From positions 2,790,001-2,854,000 of the forward strand of contig NZ_JACWIJ010000002.1 of NCBI RefSeq assembly GCF_017811175.1: a DNA stretch of 64,000 bases, given 5' to 3'. Below, one piece after another: positions 44,880 through 53,896 of this stretch. Within the stretch, counting starts at the first letter, position 1. Every line of letters starts with the position of its first letter. A program made the translations under genes and the position numbers. The stretch is from Melaminivora jejuensis. Its GTDB lineage: Bacteria > Pseudomonadota > Gammaproteobacteria > Burkholderiales > Burkholderiaceae_C. The notes under the pieces were generated by a model. That model had not been told where the DNA came from, searched no databases, and was given only the letters and a program-made list of their open reading frames with translations.

Positions 44880-46033
44880 GCGTCTCGCGCGGCGCGGATC
44901 ATGCCGCGCGCGATGATGATCTGCTGGATCTGCGTCGTGCCCTCGTACAGCCGAAACAGGCGCACGTCGCGGTAAAAGCGCTCGATGCCGTACTCGGCCA
45001 TGTAGCCGGCGCCGCCCAGGATCTGCACCGCGCGATCGGCCACGCGGCCACACATCTCGGTGGCGAACATCTTGGCGCACGAGGCCTGCACGGCCACGTC
45101 GCGGCCCTCGTCGCGCCGGCGCGCGGCGTCCAGCGTCATGCACTCGGCGGCGTAGATCTCGGCCTGGCTGTCGGCCAGCATGGCCTGCACCAACTGGAAG
45201 TCGCAAATGGCCTGGCCGAACTGCCGGCGCTCCAGCGCATAGGCCAGCGCGTCGCGCAACATGCGCTGGGCCACGCCCACGGCCACGGCGGCGATGTGGA
45301 TGCGGCCCTTTTCCAGCACCTTCATGGCGGTCTTGAAGCCGCGCCCCTCCTTGGCGCCGATCAGGTTGGCGGCGGGCACGCGCACGTTGTCGAAGATCAC
45401 GTCGCAGGTGTGCGCGCCGCGCTGGCCCATCTTGCGGTCGTTCCTGCCGAAGCTGATGCCCGGCGTCCTGGCATCGACGATGAAGGCCGACACGCCGCCG
45501 GCGCCCTTGTTGGCCGGGTCGGTGCGCGCCATCAGCGTGAACATGCCGGCGTGCGGCGCATTGGTGATGAAGCGCTTGGTGCCGTTGACGACGTAGTGCT
45601 CGCCGTCGCGGATCGCCGTGGTGCGCAGCGAGGCGGCGTCCGAGCCGGCCTCAGGCTCGGTCAGCGCAAACGAGGCGATGACCTCGCCCGTGGCCATGCG
45701 CGGCAGCCACTGGCGCTGCTGCTCGGGCGTGCCATCCATCAGGATGCCCTGCGAGCCTATGCCCACAGTGGTGCCGATGACCGAGCGGAAGGCCGGCGCG
45801 GTCTGGCACAGCTCCAGCAGCACGCGGCATTCCTCCTCCATGGTCAGCTCCAGCCCGCCGAACTCCTGCGGGATGGTCATGCCGAACAGGCCCAGCTCGC
45901 GCATCTCCTGCACGATTTGTTCGGGGATCTCGTCAGTCTCGGCCACTGTTTCTTCGGCGGGCACCAGGCGCTCGCGCACGAAGCGGCGCACGCTGTCCAG
46001 CAGCGCCTCCAGGGTTTCGGGGTCGCGGATCAT
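44876..46033 (-). CDS. Acyl-CoA dehydrogenase
   Basis: 385 residues, FAD enzyme of beta-oxidation type. IASFALTEPEAGSDAASLRT is the flavin/substrate motif, ERRQFGQAICDFQLVQAMLAD and ILGGAGYMAEYGIERFYRDV follow, and the catalytic glutamate is in RLYEGTTQIQQ near the C-terminus. Start at MIRDPETLEALL, about 28 bases after the thiolase stop. Member of a DUF35-thiolase-dehydrogenase-thioesterase operon. Confidence 0.93.
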   Translation of the reverse strand: MIRDPETLEALLDSVRRFVRERLVPAEETVAETDEIPEQIVQEMRELGLFGMTIPQEFGGLELTMEEECRVLLELCQTAPAFRSVIGTTVGIGSQGILMDGTPEQQRQWLPRMATGEVIASFALTEPEAGSDAASLRTTAIRDGEHYVVNGTKRFITNAPHAGMFTLMARTDPANKGAGGVSAFIVDARTPGISFGRNDRKMGQRGAHTCDVIFDNVRVPAANLIGAKEGRGFKTAMKVLEKGRIHIAAVAVGVAQRMLRDALAYALERRQFGQAICDFQLVQAMLADSQAEIYAAECMTLDAARRRDEGRDVAVQASCAKMFATEMCGRVADRAVQILGGAGYMAEYGIERFYRDVRLFRLYEGTTQIQQIIIARGMIRAARDA

Positions 46034-46061
46034 GGCGATGCCTGTCCTTCCTGCAGATTCA

Positions 46062-47285
46062 TCAAAGGGTGTCCGCCGTGCCCAGGATGGCCGTGGCCTG
46101 GCTCGACAGGGTGCCGCCGTTGCCATGCACCACGGCAGTGCGCGCCTGCGGCAGTTGGCGCGCGCCTGCCTGGCCGCGCAGCTGGCGCACGGCCTCGATC
46201 AGGGCAAAGATGCCGTACATGCCCGGATGGACGCACGACAGGCCGCCGCCGTTGGTGTTCACGGCCAGCCGCCCGCCGGGGGCGATGCCGCCGTCCGCAA
46301 CGAAGGCGCCGCCCTCGCCCTTGGCGCAAAAGCCCAGGTCTTCCAGGAACAGGAGGGTGTTGATGGTGAAGGCGTCGTAGAGCTGCGCCATGTCCATGTC
46401 CGCCGCCGCCAGGCCGGCCATGGCGTAGGCCTGCGCGCCGGACTGCACTGCCGCCGTGGTGGTCAGATCGGGCATACACGAGATCTGCCGGTGCCATACC
46501 GCCGTGGCGCTGCCCAGCACATGGACGGGTTTTTGCGGCAGGTCGCGTGCGCGCTCGGCGCGCGTGAGCACGATGGCACCGCCGCCGTCAGTCACCAGGC
46601 AGCAGTCGCGCACCGTGAGCGGGCTGGCGATCGGGCGCGCGGCCAGCACCTCGTCGATGCTCAAAGGATCGCGCATGAAGGCTTCGGGGTTGAGCTGCGC
46701 CCAGGCGCGCGCAGCCACGGCGACTTCGGCCAGCTGCGCGCGTGTGGTGCCGAACTCGTGCATGTGGCGCGCTGCCGCCAGCGCGTAGGCGGCCACCGGC
46801 AGCACCGGCTCGTAGGGGAATTCATAGGGCTGGGGGTCGAGAAAGCGTCGCACGGCCTGCACCTCCTTGCGCCCGAAGGTGGCGCTGCGCTGCGCGCTGC
46901 CATAGCACACCAGCACGGCCTGGCACTGCCCGGCGGCCAGCGCGCGCATGGCCGGCAGCAAGTGGGCGATGAAGCTGGAGCCGCCCAGCATGGTGCTGTC
47001 CACGTAGGTGGGATTGATGCCCAGATGCTCGATCACCGGCAGCGCCCACATGGTGGCGCCGACGCTGCAGGTGGCGATGCCGTCGATGTCCTGCATGGCC
47101 AGGCCGGCGTCGGCCACTGCGGCCTGCGCGGCGCGCACCAGCAGCGCCATGTCGTCCATGCCCGGCGCCGCGCCGCAGCCATAGGTGGCGGCGCCGACGA
47201 TGGCGGCACTGCCGCGCAGCGGGCGGTTGACGGCGGCGGCATCCAGCCGGCTCGTGGGAAGCTGCGGGTAGTTCGTACGGCTCAT
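46062..47285 (-). CDS. Thiolase-like protein (lipid-transfer/SCP-x type)
   Basis: 407 residues. Thiolase fold with AAIVGAATYGCG near the N-terminus and the HGxGG motif in VVHGNGGTLSS near the C-terminus. At the usual nucleophile position the sequence reads STMLGGSSFIAHL, so the catalytic Cys is replaced by Ser/Gly, as in the branch of thiolase-like proteins that work with a DUF35 partner. The DUF35 gene lies directly upstream with an ATGA overlap. It may cleave or condense a bulky acyl-CoA (sterol/terpenoid-like), or have lost thiolase activity. Confidence 0.85.
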   Translation of the reverse strand: MSRTNYPQLPTSRLDAAAVNRPLRGSAAIVGAATYGCGAAPGMDDMALLVRAAQAAVADAGLAMQDIDGIATCSVGATMWALPVIEHLGINPTYVDSTMLGGSSFIAHLLPAMRALAAGQCQAVLVCYGSAQRSATFGRKEVQAVRRFLDPQPYEFPYEPVLPVAAYALAAARHMHEFGTTRAQLAEVAVAARAWAQLNPEAFMRDPLSIDEVLAARPIASPLTVRDCCLVTDGGGAIVLTRAERARDLPQKPVHVLGSATAVWHRQISCMPDLTTTAAVQSGAQAYAMAGLAAADMDMAQLYDAFTINTLLFLEDLGFCAKGEGGAFVADGGIAPGGRLAVNTNGGGLSCVHPGMYGIFALIEAVRQLRGQAGARQLPQARTAVVHGNGGTLSSQATAILGTADTL

Positions 47286-47689
47286 GCGGCACCTCCTGCC
47301 GCCGCCGGCTGCTGCTGGGCCTCGCGCAGCGGCGCGAACAGCACCAGGCCGCGCCCGTCCTTGCTGCCGACGTAGGCATGGACGCGCTGGCCGATGGCCA
47401 CGCTCTCGGGTGCCACGCCCTCGACGCGGCCCATCATGCGCACGCCCTCGTCCAGGTCGATCAGCGCCACGTTGTAGCTGCCGCCGGCGTCAGGCTTGCG
47501 GGCGATAGTGGAAGTGGAGTACACGCTGCCCGTGCCGCGCGCCGGCGTCCAGTGCAGTGCGCCGGCGCCGCAGTGCGGGCACAGCTCGCGCGGCGGGAAG
47601 ATATGGCGGCTGCAGTCGCCGCATTGCTGGAGCCGGAAGCGCCCGGCGTCCAGCTCAGCCTGGTAGTGGGTGTGCGCGGTCATGTGCAT
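47282..47689 (-). CDS. DUF35 OB-fold protein with zinc ribbon
   Basis: 135 residues. N-terminal zinc ribbon (CGDCSRHIFPPRELCPHC) followed by an OB fold (GTGSVYSTSTIARKPDAGGSYNVALIDLDEGVRMMGRV). These small proteins form complexes with thiolase-like partners, and the partner is the next gene with a four-base overlap. Start ambiguous between two ATGs (47689 and 47683). First gene of the operon. Confidence 0.9.
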   Translation of the reverse strand: MHMTAHTHYQAELDAGRFRLQQCGDCSRHIFPPRELCPHCGAGALHWTPARGTGSVYSTSTIARKPDAGGSYNVALIDLDEGVRMMGRVEGVAPESVAIGQRVHAYVGSKDGRGLVLFAPLREAQQQPAAAGGAA

Positions 47690-47784
47690 GGCACGTGAGG
47701 ATGCCCGCAAGTGCCGGCCCTGGGCAATTTGCCAATGTGAAAGGGTGGCTTTGCGTGTACGGAGCCTGTCTTTGCGACAGCATG

Positions 47785-47818
47785 GAAAAATGGGCTCCCG
47801 CCTCCACGGGAACCCATT
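47785..47818 (-). terminator. Rho-independent terminator of the TRAP transporter operon
   Basis: On the minus strand: ATGGG-TT-CCCG, a 6-base loop, CGGG-AG-CCCAT and TTTT. Located about 55 bases after the dctM stop, between dctM and the DUF35 operon, so the two are separate transcription units. Confidence 0.8.
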
Positions 47819-47869
47819 CATTGTGTTGACGGCCAAGCACAACGGCGCGGCGGGCGCCGTGGCCAGGCC

Positions 47870-49195
47870 CTACATCACCGGCTTGCCAAAGAACAGATTC
47901 GGCAGATACAGCGCAATCTGCGGGAAGGCGATGATGATCAGCGCCCCCAGCAGCGTCACCAGCACGTAGGGAATGACCGAGACGTACAGGTCGCGCATGG
48001 TGATCTCCGGCGGCGCCACGCCCTTGAGGTAGAACAGGTTGAAGCCAAACGGCGGCGTCATGTAGCCCACCTCCATCATGATGATGAACAGCACGCCGAA
48101 CCAGATCGGATCCCAGCCGTAGTTGTTCACCACCGGCAGGAAGGCCGGCAGCGTGATGAGCATGATGCCCACCGGGTCGAGCACCATGCCCAGGATGAAC
48201 ATGACCAGCATCATGAAGGCCAGCGCGCCGTACTCGCCGCCGGGGATGAGCAGCATCAACTCGTCGATCAGCGCGTCGGCGCCCAGCGTCGAGTACGCCG
48301 TGGAAAAGGCGTGCGCGGCAAACAGAATCCACATCACCATGGCCGTCAGGCGCAGCGTCTGCACGCCCGAGTCGCGCAGCACCTCCAGGGACAGCTTGCG
48401 GTGTACGGCGGCGGCGATCAGCGCGCCGAACACGCCCAGCGCCGCCGTCTCGGTGGCCGTGGCCAGGCCGGTGAAGATGGCGCCCAGCACCAGCGCCACG
48501 ATGAACAGCGGCAGGAACACCGCCTTGAGCGAGTCCAGCTTCATCTTCCAGTCGCCGCGCTCCTCGGGCGGCAGCGCCGGCGCCAGGTGCGGCTGCAGCC
48601 AGGCGCGCACGCCGATGTAGATGGTCACCAGCACGAACAGCAAGATGCCCGGGCCGATGCCCGAGGCGAACAGCCGGCCCACCGAGACTTCGGTCAGCAT
48701 GGCGTACAGAATCATCAGCACCGACGGCGGGATCAGGATGCCCCAGCCGCCGCCGCAGTTGATGGCACCCGCCGCCAGCCGCTTGTCATAGCCCCGGCTG
48801 AGCATCTGCGGCAGGGCGATGGTGCCCATGGTGACCACCGCTGCGCCGCTCACCCCGCTCATGGCGGCAAAGATGGCGCAGATCGCCACCGTGCCGATGG
48901 CCAGGCCGCCGCGCAGGCCACCAAACCACAGGTGCATCATCCGGTACAGGTTGGTGGCCACCCCGGATTTCTCCAGCAGCATGGCCATGTACACGTACAT
49001 CGGGATGGCCAGCAGCGTGAAATTGCTCATCGAGTCCCAGAACTTGGACGCGACGATGTAAAAGCCCGGCGTGCCGATGGAAAAGAACAGAAAGGCGACC
49101 GAGATGCCGCCCAGCGTGAACACCAGCGGCACGCCCAGAAACAGGAAAAACAGCAGCGAGCCGAAAAACAGCGCAGTGATCAATTCAACCGACAC
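47870..49195 (-). CDS. dctM: TRAP transporter large permease DctM
   Basis: 441 residues, about twelve membrane helices. TLLAIPMYVYMAMLLEKSG, FAAMSGVSGAAVVTMGTIALPQM and GYMTPPFGFNLFYLKGV are family signatures. Forms the Na+-driven carboxylate importer with DctQ and DctP. GTG start with GAGGAG upstream. Last gene of dctP-dctQ-dctM. Confidence 0.93.
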   Translation of the reverse strand: MSVELITALFFGSLLFFLFLGVPLVFTLGGISVAFLFFSIGTPGFYIVASKFWDSMSNFTLLAIPMYVYMAMLLEKSGVATNLYRMMHLWFGGLRGGLAIGTVAICAIFAAMSGVSGAAVVTMGTIALPQMLSRGYDKRLAAGAINCGGGWGILIPPSVLMILYAMLTEVSVGRLFASGIGPGILLFVLVTIYIGVRAWLQPHLAPALPPEERGDWKMKLDSLKAVFLPLFIVALVLGAIFTGLATATETAALGVFGALIAAAVHRKLSLEVLRDSGVQTLRLTAMVMWILFAAHAFSTAYSTLGADALIDELMLLIPGGEYGALAFMMLVMFILGMVLDPVGIMLITLPAFLPVVNNYGWDPIWFGVLFIIMMEVGYMTPPFGFNLFYLKGVAPPEITMRDLYVSVIPYVLVTLLGALIIIAFPQIALYLPNLFFGKPVM

Positions 49196-49210
49196 GATGA
49201 CTCCTCGTTG

Positions 49211-49753
49211 TCAATGCTCGGGGCCATCGGCCGCCTGTCTGCCCCAGACCGCCGGGTCGTTTTGCAGGCCGCGCAGCACGCGGATGTCCGAACCCATGCG
49301 CACCAGGCCCTGCAGCAGCAGCAGCACGCCAGCGACCGGAATGGCCGCCTTGAAGGGCCAGATGTAGGGGTTCCACAGGCTGTGCGAGCGCTCCCACTTG
49401 CCGATGGACTCCCAGGCCATGTCGCCGCTTTGCCAGATCAGCACGATCAGGAAGAACAGGAACAGGAACGAGGTCGCCAGGTCGATGACGGCCTTTTTGC
49501 GCGCCGTGCAGCGGCCATAGAAGATGTCCACGCTGACATGCCCGCGCTCGGCCAGCAGGTAGCCGCCGCCGATGACGGCATACAGCCCGAAGATCAGCTG
49601 CGCCAGCTCCGACGTCCAGACGGTGGCGCTGCCCACCAGGTAGCGCATGGCCACGTCGGCCAGCAGCGCGAGGAACATGGGCACGATCAGCCAGCCGGCA
49701 AAGCGGCCCACCCACAGGTTGGTCTGCGTGATCAAGCGCGCGAAGGCGTGCAT
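49211..49753 (-). CDS. dctQ: TRAP transporter small permease DctQ
   Basis: 180 residues, four membrane helices. VTVRYLVGS-like segment DVAMRYLVGSATVWTSELAQ and YLLAERGHVSVDIFYG are typical. AGGAGAGAC ribosome site. Lies between dctP and dctM with short gaps (40 and 15 bases). Confidence 0.9.
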   Translation of the reverse strand: MHAFARLITQTNLWVGRFAGWLIVPMFLALLADVAMRYLVGSATVWTSELAQLIFGLYAVIGGGYLLAERGHVSVDIFYGRCTARKKAVIDLATSFLFLFFLIVLIWQSGDMAWESIGKWERSHSLWNPYIWPFKAAIPVAGVLLLLQGLVRMGSDIRVLRGLQNDPAVWGRQAADGPEH

Positions 49754-49793
49754 TTGTCTCTCCTGGTGTGGCGCAGCAATGGCCGATGGCCGC

Positions 49794-50834
49794 TCAGACG
49801 TAGCCCAGGTCTTTCATCAGACCCAGCAGCCGCTCGCCCATCTCCTTGGCCTTGGCGCCTTTTTGCATGTCCTTGGCCAGGATGTCCTTGGAGGCCTGCG
49901 CCATGCGCTTTTGCACATCGTCCGGGAACGGCACCAGCTCCAGGCCCATCTTGGACACGCCGCTGTTGGTGGCCTGCGCCTCCTCGTGCTGGTAGGCCAC
50001 GGTGCGGCGGAAGTAGCGCTCCTCCAGCAGGCCGTGGAAGATGCCGCGCAGGTCTTCGGGCAGCTTGTTGTAGGCGTCCAGGTTGATGACGTACACGTCG
50101 TTGGCCAGCAAGATGGGCGGCTTCATCTGGAACTTGGCCACTTCCCACAGCTTCATGGACAGCGCCCCCACGGCAGCGCCCCAGTGCGCGCCGTCGATCA
50201 CGCCGGTGGCCAGCGCCTGGTACAGCTCGGGGCCATCGATGCGCTGGGGCACGAAGCCGGCTGCCGACAGGTAGTCGATCAGATTGCCCGCCGAGCGCAC
50301 CTTGATGCGCGAGAGATCGTCGCCGGCCTTGATCTTCTTTTTCAGCACCAGCTCGGTGGGATAGGTCTTCTCGGCCATCATGAACACGCCCTTGGCCTTG
50401 AGCTGCTCATTGAGCGCTGCCTCCAGGCCCAGGTTCTTGACCAGGTGCGCCATCTCCCAGGGTTCGCGCAGCGTGCCGGGCATTCCGAAGTACTGATCCA
50501 TCAGCTCGGACTCGTCCGGGTTGTAGCTGGGCGCGGTCGAGCCCATCTGCACCACGCCGCGGCGCACCACGTTGAAGACCTCGCCGCCCTTGGCGATCTC
50601 GCCCGCGCCCATCAAGGTGAGCTTGAAGCGGCCCTTGGTGCGCTCCTCCAGCTCCTTGGCCAAGGGCACCAGGCTGGCGTTGAACGAGCCCGAGGCCTTG
50701 GGCCAGTGTGACTGCACGCGCCAGGTCACCTTGGCCTGCGCGCTGGCCGAGGTGACGATGGCCGGCGCTGCCGCCAGGGCCAGCGTGCCCTTGAGTGCAT
50801 TGCGGCGGTTGAAGGGATTGCTGGGTTGGTTCAT
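49794..50834 (-). CDS. dctP: TRAP transporter substrate-binding protein DctP
   Basis: 346 residues, periplasmic. The signal peptide has paired arginines (FNRRNALKGTLALAAAPAIV), possibly Tat-dependent. RSAGNLIDYLSAAGFVP carries the conserved arginine that binds a substrate carboxylate; GVIDGAHWGAAVG is also typical. AGGAGA ribosome site. First gene of the TRAP operon; the surrounding acyl-CoA genes suggest its substrate is the acid they degrade. Confidence 0.92.
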   Translation of the reverse strand: MNQPSNPFNRRNALKGTLALAAAPAIVTSASAQAKVTWRVQSHWPKASGSFNASLVPLAKELEERTKGRFKLTLMGAGEIAKGGEVFNVVRRGVVQMGSTAPSYNPDESELMDQYFGMPGTLREPWEMAHLVKNLGLEAALNEQLKAKGVFMMAEKTYPTELVLKKKIKAGDDLSRIKVRSAGNLIDYLSAAGFVPQRIDGPELYQALATGVIDGAHWGAAVGALSMKLWEVAKFQMKPPILLANDVYVINLDAYNKLPEDLRGIFHGLLEERYFRRTVAYQHEEAQATNSGVSKMGLELVPFPDDVQKRMAQASKDILAKDMQKGAKAKEMGERLLGLMKDLGYV

Positions 50835-51008
50835 GCCATGTCTCCTGGTGATTGGATTGCGATGAGAGAAAGTCCCGGCCGTGCCGTCGCGCCCGACCGT
50901 CCGGTGATGTCAGCTTCGTGCAAGCCTAGACGCTGCGCAAGGGTTGTGACCCTGAACTCTGTCGCCTAGCGGACGCAGGCAGGGCGGAGGCTGGCCCGCC
51001 CGGCAGCC

Positions 51009-51806
51009 TCACGGCGCGCGATCCCAGTCGAAGCGCAGCGGCTGCTTGCCGGCAAAGCGCTGCACGGCATCCTGGTGGTACGCCGAGCTGCGTGCCAGCG
51101 ACTGGGCGTAGGCCTCCAGCTCGGCCAAGGTGCGCGCGTCGGTCTCGAACGACTGGTTCAGCAGGTTCTTGGCCATGCCGATAGCGGCGGTGGAGGCATC
51201 GCCAAAGCGCTGCGCAAGCTGCAGCGCAGCGGCTCGCAGCTCGTTGCCGTCCGCCACGATCCCGTACACCAGGCCCAGCTGCCGGGCCTCCTCGGCGGCC
51301 ACGGTGCGTGCGCTGAAGACCAGCTCCTTGGCCTTTTGCAGGCCGACCATGCGCGGCAGCAGATGCAACATGCCCAGATCGGGCACCAGGCCGATGCGGC
51401 CAAACACCGCGCTGAACCGGGCGCTGCGCGTGGCCACGATGAAGTCCGCCGCCAGCGCCAGGCTCATGCCGGCGCCGAACGCCGGGCCATCGACGGCGGC
51501 GATCACCGGCTTTTCCAGGTTGACCAGCTCGGGAAACCACTGGTGCAACTGGCGCATCCCGTTGCGAAACGCCAGGCCGGTGCGGCTGGCGTCGAGCATG
51601 GCGGAGATGTCGCCGCCCGAGCAGAATGCGCCGCCCGCGCCGGTGAGGATCACGGCGTGGACGCCGGCGTCGTCGCGCATCTGCCGCACGGCCTCGTCCA
51701 GCCCGGCGCGCATGTCCTGGTTCAGCGCGTTGCGCGCCCCGGGGCGGTTCATGGTGATGGTGCCGATGCCGTCTTCGACGGTGGCCAACACGGCGGGTTC
51801 GCTCAT
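51009..51806 (-). CDS. Enoyl-CoA hydratase/isomerase, PaaG-like
   Basis: 265 residues, crotonase fold. TGAGGAFCSGGDISAML and VDGPAFGAGMSLALAADF form the oxyanion hole; GRIGLVPDLGMLHLLPR keeps the Asp used by PaaG-type isomerases. Start at MSEPAVLATVEDG, with the ribosome site inside a triple 11-base repeat (51814-51846). Third gene of the SDR-MaoC-crotonase run. Confidence 0.92.
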   Translation of the reverse strand: MSEPAVLATVEDGIGTITMNRPGARNALNQDMRAGLDEAVRQMRDDAGVHAVILTGAGGAFCSGGDISAMLDASRTGLAFRNGMRQLHQWFPELVNLEKPVIAAVDGPAFGAGMSLALAADFIVATRSARFSAVFGRIGLVPDLGMLHLLPRMVGLQKAKELVFSARTVAAEEARQLGLVYGIVADGNELRAAALQLAQRFGDASTAAIGMAKNLLNQSFETDARTLAELEAYAQSLARSSAYHQDAVQRFAGKQPLRFDWDRAP

Positions 51807-51813
51807 CGATGTC

Positions 51814-51846
51814 TCCTGGTGGTTTCCTGGTGGTTTCCTGGTGGTT
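51814..51846 (-). repeat. Three perfect 11-base tandem repeats at the crotonase ribosome site
   Basis: TCCTGGTGGTT three times on the plus strand, that is AACCACCAGGA on the mRNA strand, each containing an AGGA core. Makes up nearly the whole gap between the MaoC stop (51848) and the crotonase ATG (51806). Confidence 0.8.
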
Positions 51847-51847
51847 G

Positions 51848-52738
51848 TCAGGCCAGCTCGGCGTGGCCGTGGCTCAGGACGATCTTGTCGCGCTCGGCCA
51901 CGCGGGCGCGCAATTGATAGCGCCCATCCTGCCCCGGCACGCGCCAGATTTCGGTGACCAGGGTCTCGCCCGGATAGACCGGGGCGGCAAAGCGGATGTC
52001 CAGCGCCTTCAGGCGCGACGCATCGCCACCTGCGCACTGGCGCACCAGCGCCCAGGCCACCAGGCCATAGCTGGCCAGGCCGTGCAGGATGGGGCGCTCG
52101 AAGCCCGCCTGGCGCGCCACGGCAGGGTCGGCGTGCAGCGGGTTGTAGTCGCCCATCAGGCGGTACAAGAGCGCCGCCTCGGGGCGGATGGCCTGCTGGT
52201 CGATGCCATCGGGCGCGCGCTCGTGCGGCGTGGCTGCCAGCGCCGGCAGCGGCGCATCGCTGGCTTGGCCCGTGCGCTGGCTGTAGCCGCCATCGCCGCG
52301 CAGGAATGTCACCTGCTCCAGCGTCGCCAGCAGCGCGCCGGCAGCGCTTTCCAGGCGCCGCTCGGTCACCAGGATGGCGCCCTTGTCCGCGCCCTTGTCG
52401 ATCAGGCGCGTGATGCGGCTCTTGCCGACCACATCGCCGCTGGCCGGCAGCGGCTGGTGCCAGCGCACGCGCTGCTCGCCGTGCAGCAGGCGCACCCAGT
52501 CGATGCCGGTGTCTGGCTCGCGCGCCCAAAAGCCCGGGTAGCCCAGCACCACGGCCAGCGTGGGCAGGGCGCGCAGGCCGCCGTCCAGGCCTTCGTAGGT
52601 GTAGGGCAGGCTGGCGCCGTCGAGCGGATCGCAGCCCAGCCCCAGGCTGAGTGCATACAGCATGGTGTCGCGCTCGGCGTAGTGCTGGCGCACCGGCGCG
52701 AAGGGGCGGCCCTTGAGATGGTGGTAGTCGATGGCCAT
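51848..52738 (-). CDS. MaoC-like double-hotdog dehydratase
   Basis: 296 residues. An N-terminal degenerate hotdog is followed by a catalytic one with the hydratase-2 motif (YRLMGDYNPLHADPAVARQA, Asp and His spaced as expected) and FERPILHGLASYGLVAW. Related to the (R)-specific enoyl-CoA hydratase part of peroxisomal multifunctional enzyme 2. It lies 12 bases after the SDR stop, on the same strand. Together with the SDR it could hydrate and oxidise an enoyl-CoA. Confidence 0.9.
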   Translation of the reverse strand: MAIDYHHLKGRPFAPVRQHYAERDTMLYALSLGLGCDPLDGASLPYTYEGLDGGLRALPTLAVVLGYPGFWAREPDTGIDWVRLLHGEQRVRWHQPLPASGDVVGKSRITRLIDKGADKGAILVTERRLESAAGALLATLEQVTFLRGDGGYSQRTGQASDAPLPALAATPHERAPDGIDQQAIRPEAALLYRLMGDYNPLHADPAVARQAGFERPILHGLASYGLVAWALVRQCAGGDASRLKALDIRFAAPVYPGETLVTEIWRVPGQDGRYQLRARVAERDKIVLSHGHAELA

Positions 52739-52750
52739 GCGCCGGCCCCG

Positions 52751-53683
52751 TCAGATCGGATCCCAGGAGAACACGTCGCCCGAGCGCTCCATGGGCACGA
52801 ACGAGCTTTGCAGCGCCGGCATGGCGTGCGCGGCGATGTCCTGCGCCGTCCAGCCCTCGCTCCTGTGGACTGAGCGCAGCGGACGCGGCTGGCTCATCAG
52901 GAAGATCTCGTTGTTGCGCACGGCAAAGACCTGGGCGTTCACGTCCTGCGCGGCGTCCGACAGCAGGTACACGGCCAGCGGCGCGATCTTGCCCGGCGTC
53001 ATCTGCTGGATCTTGGCCACGCGCGCCTGCTGCTCGGGCGTGTCGGTCGGGATGGAGCCGATCATGCGGCTCCAGGCAAAGGGCGCGATGCAGTTGGAGC
53101 GCACGTGGAATCTGGCCATGTCCAGCGCGATCGACTTGGACAGCGCCACCAGCGCCAGCTTGGCCGCGCTGTAGTTGGCCTGGCCGAAGTTGCCGATCAG
53201 GCCCGAGGTCGAGGTCATGTGGACGAAGGCGCCGCCTTCCTGCTCCTTGAAGTGGTTGGCTGCCGCACGGCTCAGGTAGTAGCTGCCGTACAGATGCACC
53301 TTGAGCACCGCGTCCCACTCGTCCAGGCTCATCTTGTGGAAAAAGCGGTCGCGCAGGATGCCGGCGTTGTTGACCACGCCGTCAATGCGCCCGAAGTGAT
53401 CCAGCGCGCTTTGCACGATGCGCCCGGCCGGCGCGGCCTCGGCCACGCTGTCGGTGCTGGCCACGGCCTGGCCGCCGGCGGCGCGGATCTCCTGGGCGAC
53501 GCGCTGCGCCGGGCCGGCGTCCTGGCCCTCGCCGCTGGTCGAGGTGCCGATGTCGTTGACCACCACCTGCGCGCCCTGCGCCGCCAGGGCCAACGCGATG
53601 TCGCGGCCAATGCCGCCGCCTGCGCCCGTCACCACCACCACCTTGCCCTGCATCATCGTGTCGTCGCCGCCGTGCTGCGCCAT
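52751..53683 (-). CDS. Short-chain dehydrogenase/reductase
   Basis: 310 residues. Cofactor motif VVVTGAGGGIGRD (residues ~16-28), VVNNAGILRD, catalytic Ser in HMTSTSGLIG, and YSAAK. The ~50-residue C-terminal extension beyond the SDR core (ending ...SGDVFSWDPI) resembles the MFE-2/HSD17B4-like SDR subgroup, which fits the MaoC gene next to it. Start at MAQHGGDDTMMQGK with AAAGGA upstream. Confidence 0.92.
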   Translation of the reverse strand: MAQHGGDDTMMQGKVVVVTGAGGGIGRDIALALAAQGAQVVVNDIGTSTSGEGQDAGPAQRVAQEIRAAGGQAVASTDSVAEAAPAGRIVQSALDHFGRIDGVVNNAGILRDRFFHKMSLDEWDAVLKVHLYGSYYLSRAAANHFKEQEGGAFVHMTSTSGLIGNFGQANYSAAKLALVALSKSIALDMARFHVRSNCIAPFAWSRMIGSIPTDTPEQQARVAKIQQMTPGKIAPLAVYLLSDAAQDVNAQVFAVRNNEIFLMSQPRPLRSVHRSEGWTAQDIAAHAMPALQSSFVPMERSGDVFSWDPI

Positions 53684-53896
53684 GTCGTGCCGTCCTTTGC
53701 TGCTGCTGAAATGGAGTTGTCGAAAACCGCACAAGCATGGCCGCAAAACCACGCCTGCGCCATTCGCCAATCGCTAGGCCGGGCTTTGGCGCACTGAAAG
53801 CGCCCGCCTGGCTCACCGCCCTGTTCATGCCCGTCGAAGGCACGCTTTCACAAAGGCAGATTGCGCCCAGTGGCCCCAGCGCCGACCATCGCGGCC

